Positions 62,760 to 64,000 of a stretch of 64,000 nt of DNA are shown here, one piece after another. The first letter of the stretch is position 1; each line of letters starts with the position of its first letter. The position numbers and the translations under genes are program-made. Source of the stretch: Brevibacillus fulvus (GTDB lineage: Bacteria > Bacillota > Bacilli > Brevibacillales > Brevibacillaceae); the NCBI RefSeq assembly GCF_016908525.1, contig NZ_JAFBEB010000004.1, positions 186,001 to 250,000 of the forward strand, in the 5' to 3' direction. Below the pieces are notes generated by a model, which saw only the letters and a list, made by a program, of their open reading frames with translations, was not told the origin of the DNA and made no database searches.

Positions 62760-64000
62760 TCAATGCCCTCCTTTCTTATCAGATGAGTAGTCGCGCTTGC
62801 GCGGTTTAATCAATGAAATGTCGACGTCTTCATAGTAAATGTCAGGTGCAGTCGTCTCCGGATTGTAACGCGCCATCGTTGTTTTCAGGAACTCTTCGTC
62901 ATTGCGTTCCGGGAATTCCGGTTTGTAGTGAGCACCGCGGCTTTCATTGCGTTGCAGCGCGCCCAAGGTAATCGCCCGGGCCAGCACGAGCATGTTCCAC
63001 AAGTGACGGGTGAATTGCGCACCGGAATTGCTCCACTTTTGCGTATCGTTGACGTTGATCCGTTTGTAACGCTCCATCAATTCCTGGATCTTTTCGTCTG
63101 TTTTTTGCAAACGGTCGTTGTAACGAACAACCGTAACGTTATCCGTCATCCACTCACCCAGCTCTTTGTGCAAGATGTAGGCATTTTCGGTACCATCCAT
63201 TTTCAGGATGCTATCATATTTTTCTTGTTCTTGTTTAGTATAACTCTCAAACAATGTGCTGGACAAGTCATCGGAAGACTTTGCCAAACCATTGATATAT
63301 TCCAGTGCGTTCGGTCCGGCAACCATCCCGCCGTAAATGGCCGACAAGAGAGAGTTGGCACCCAGACGGTTTGCCCCGTGTTGCGAATAGTCACATTCAC
63401 CGGCAGCAAACAATCCCGGAATGTTGGTCATCTGTTTGAAGTCCACCCACAGACCGCCCATCGAGTAGTGAACGGCAGGGAAGATGCGCATCGGTACTTT
63501 GCGCGGGTCTTCGCCAACGAATTTCTCATAGATTTCAATGATCCCGCCCAATTTTACATCCAGTTCTTTCGGATCTTTGTGCGAAAGATCGAGGTAAACC
63601 ATGTTTTCACCGTTAATTCCCAGTTTTAAATCGACGCAAACATGGAAAATCTCACGGGTAGCGATGTCACGCGGCACGAGGTTTCCGTATGCCGGATATT
63701 TCTCTTCCAGGAAATACCACGGTTTTCCGTCCCGATAAGTCCAGACGCGGCCGCCTTCACCACGAGCCGATTCGGACATCAAACGCAATTTGTCATCGCC
63801 AGGGATAGCGGTCGGGTGAATTTGAATGAATTCCCCGTTGGCATAAATCGCCCCTTGCTGATAAACAGTGGAAGCAGCTGTACCGGTATTAATAATCGAG
63901 TTGGTCGTTTTCCCGAAGATGATCCCCGGCCCCCCTGTTGCCATAATCACAGCATCGGCAGCAAAAGAAACAATTTCACCGGAACGCATGTTTTGCGCGG
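62760..64000 (-). CDS. sdhA: Succinate dehydrogenase flavoprotein subunit (5' end cut by window)
   Basis: 413 visible C-terminal residues, from AQNMRSGEIVSFAADAVIMA on. The active-site arginine/histidine segments MSESARGEGGRVW and HYSMGGLWVDF, and the FAD-binding AAGECDYSQHGANRLGANSL, are typical of the Bacillus-type SdhA. The histidine that carries the FAD lies beyond base 64000. The stop is just before the sdhB start, with the sdhB ribosome-binding site inside its last codons. Confidence 0.98.
   Translation of the reverse strand, partial: AQNMRSGEIVSFAADAVIMATGGPGIIFGKTTNSIINTGTAASTVYQQGAIYANGEFIQIHPTAIPGDDKLRLMSESARGEGGRVWTYRDGKPWYFLEEKYPAYGNLVPRDIATREIFHVCVDLKLGINGENMVYLDLSHKDPKELDVKLGGIIEIYEKFVGEDPRKVPMRIFPAVHYSMGGLWVDFKQMTNIPGLFAAGECDYSQHGANRLGANSLLSAIYGGMVAGPNALEYINGLAKSSDDLSSTLFESYTKQEQEKYDSILKMDGTENAYILHKELGEWMTDNVTVVRYNDRLQKTDEKIQELMERYKRINVNDTQKWSNSGAQFTRHLWNMLVLARAITLGALQRNESRGAHYKPEFPERNDEEFLKTTMARYNPETTAPDIYYEDVDISLIKPRKRDYSSDKKGGH

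Overview
This window looks like a core chromosomal region of an endospore-forming, motile, aerobic member of the Bacillales. The order mreB-radC-maf-spoIIB-folC-valS-ysxE-spoVID-hemL...hemA-engB-lonA-lonB-clpX-clpP-tig-ysnB-rdgB-rph-gerM-racE-gerE-sdhBA is, in outline, the Bacillus subtilis order. The base composition is fairly balanced, TTG and GTG starts are frequent, and the Lon and coat proteins resemble those I remember from Brevibacillus/Paenibacillaceae. The genus-level placement is an impression from memory, not a search result. Almost everything up to the SOD gene is on the minus strand. Both window edges cut genes: mreB on the left (its 3' end is missing) and sdhA on the right (its 5' end is missing).

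Region by region. 1-9.8 kb: cell shape, DNA, wall and folate genes (mreB, radC, maf, a DUF4321 protein, spoIIB-like, murC, folC, valS); valS sits behind a T-box leader with a strong promoter. 9.8-12.7 kb: an accessory partner-switching set (STAS protein, HATPase with an N-terminal Cys4 motif, SpoIIE-type PP2C phosphatase). 12.8-16.8 kb: a small two-helix membrane protein and the spore-coat block (ysxE, a second degenerate kinase-like coat protein, spoVID). 16.9-23.7 kb: accessory genes (secreted 5'-nucleotidase with SLH-like N-terminus, a four-gene ECF transporter, an alpha/beta hydrolase, a class A beta-lactamase-fold hydrolase). 23.8-32.5 kb: a tetrapyrrole operon hemA-hemX-sirC-hemC-cobA/hemD-hemB followed by a fused two-domain siroheme-decarboxylase-like protein (AhbA-AhbB type), then a terminator, then hemL. 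32.7-47.6 kb: an EamA transporter, a GH84 hexosaminidase, engB, lonA, lonB (behind a consensus-perfect sigma-F promoter), clpX, clpP, tig, ysnB, rdgB, rph, gerM and racE. 47.7-61.9 kb: a mixed accessory block (SOD with N-terminal extension, PhzF-like protein, an alanine/glycine:cation symporter under a tandem glycine riboswitch, an orphan substrate-binding lipoprotein, an MFS carrier, gerE behind a consensus-perfect sigma-K promoter, two peptide-type ABC permeases, CheX, a small unknown protein, a 1261-residue secreted subtilase). 62-64 kb: sdhB and partial sdhA.

How it fits together. The hem operon makes uroporphyrinogen III from glutamyl-tRNA and carries the methyltransferase and dehydrogenase steps towards siroheme. 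The fused AsnC-fold protein next to hemB would take siroheme on to didecarboxysiroheme, so the operon may feed a siroheme-dependent heme (or heme d1) route as well as, or instead of, the classical one. This is the most interesting biological point in the window. Other points are the partner-switching module without a neighbouring sigma factor, a tandem pair of coat proteins that have lost kinase catalytic residues, conserved compartment-specific sporulation promoters that can be read by eye, and a 417-base structured gap before the MFS gene. I see no CRISPR array, tRNA, rRNA, insertion sequence or prophage.
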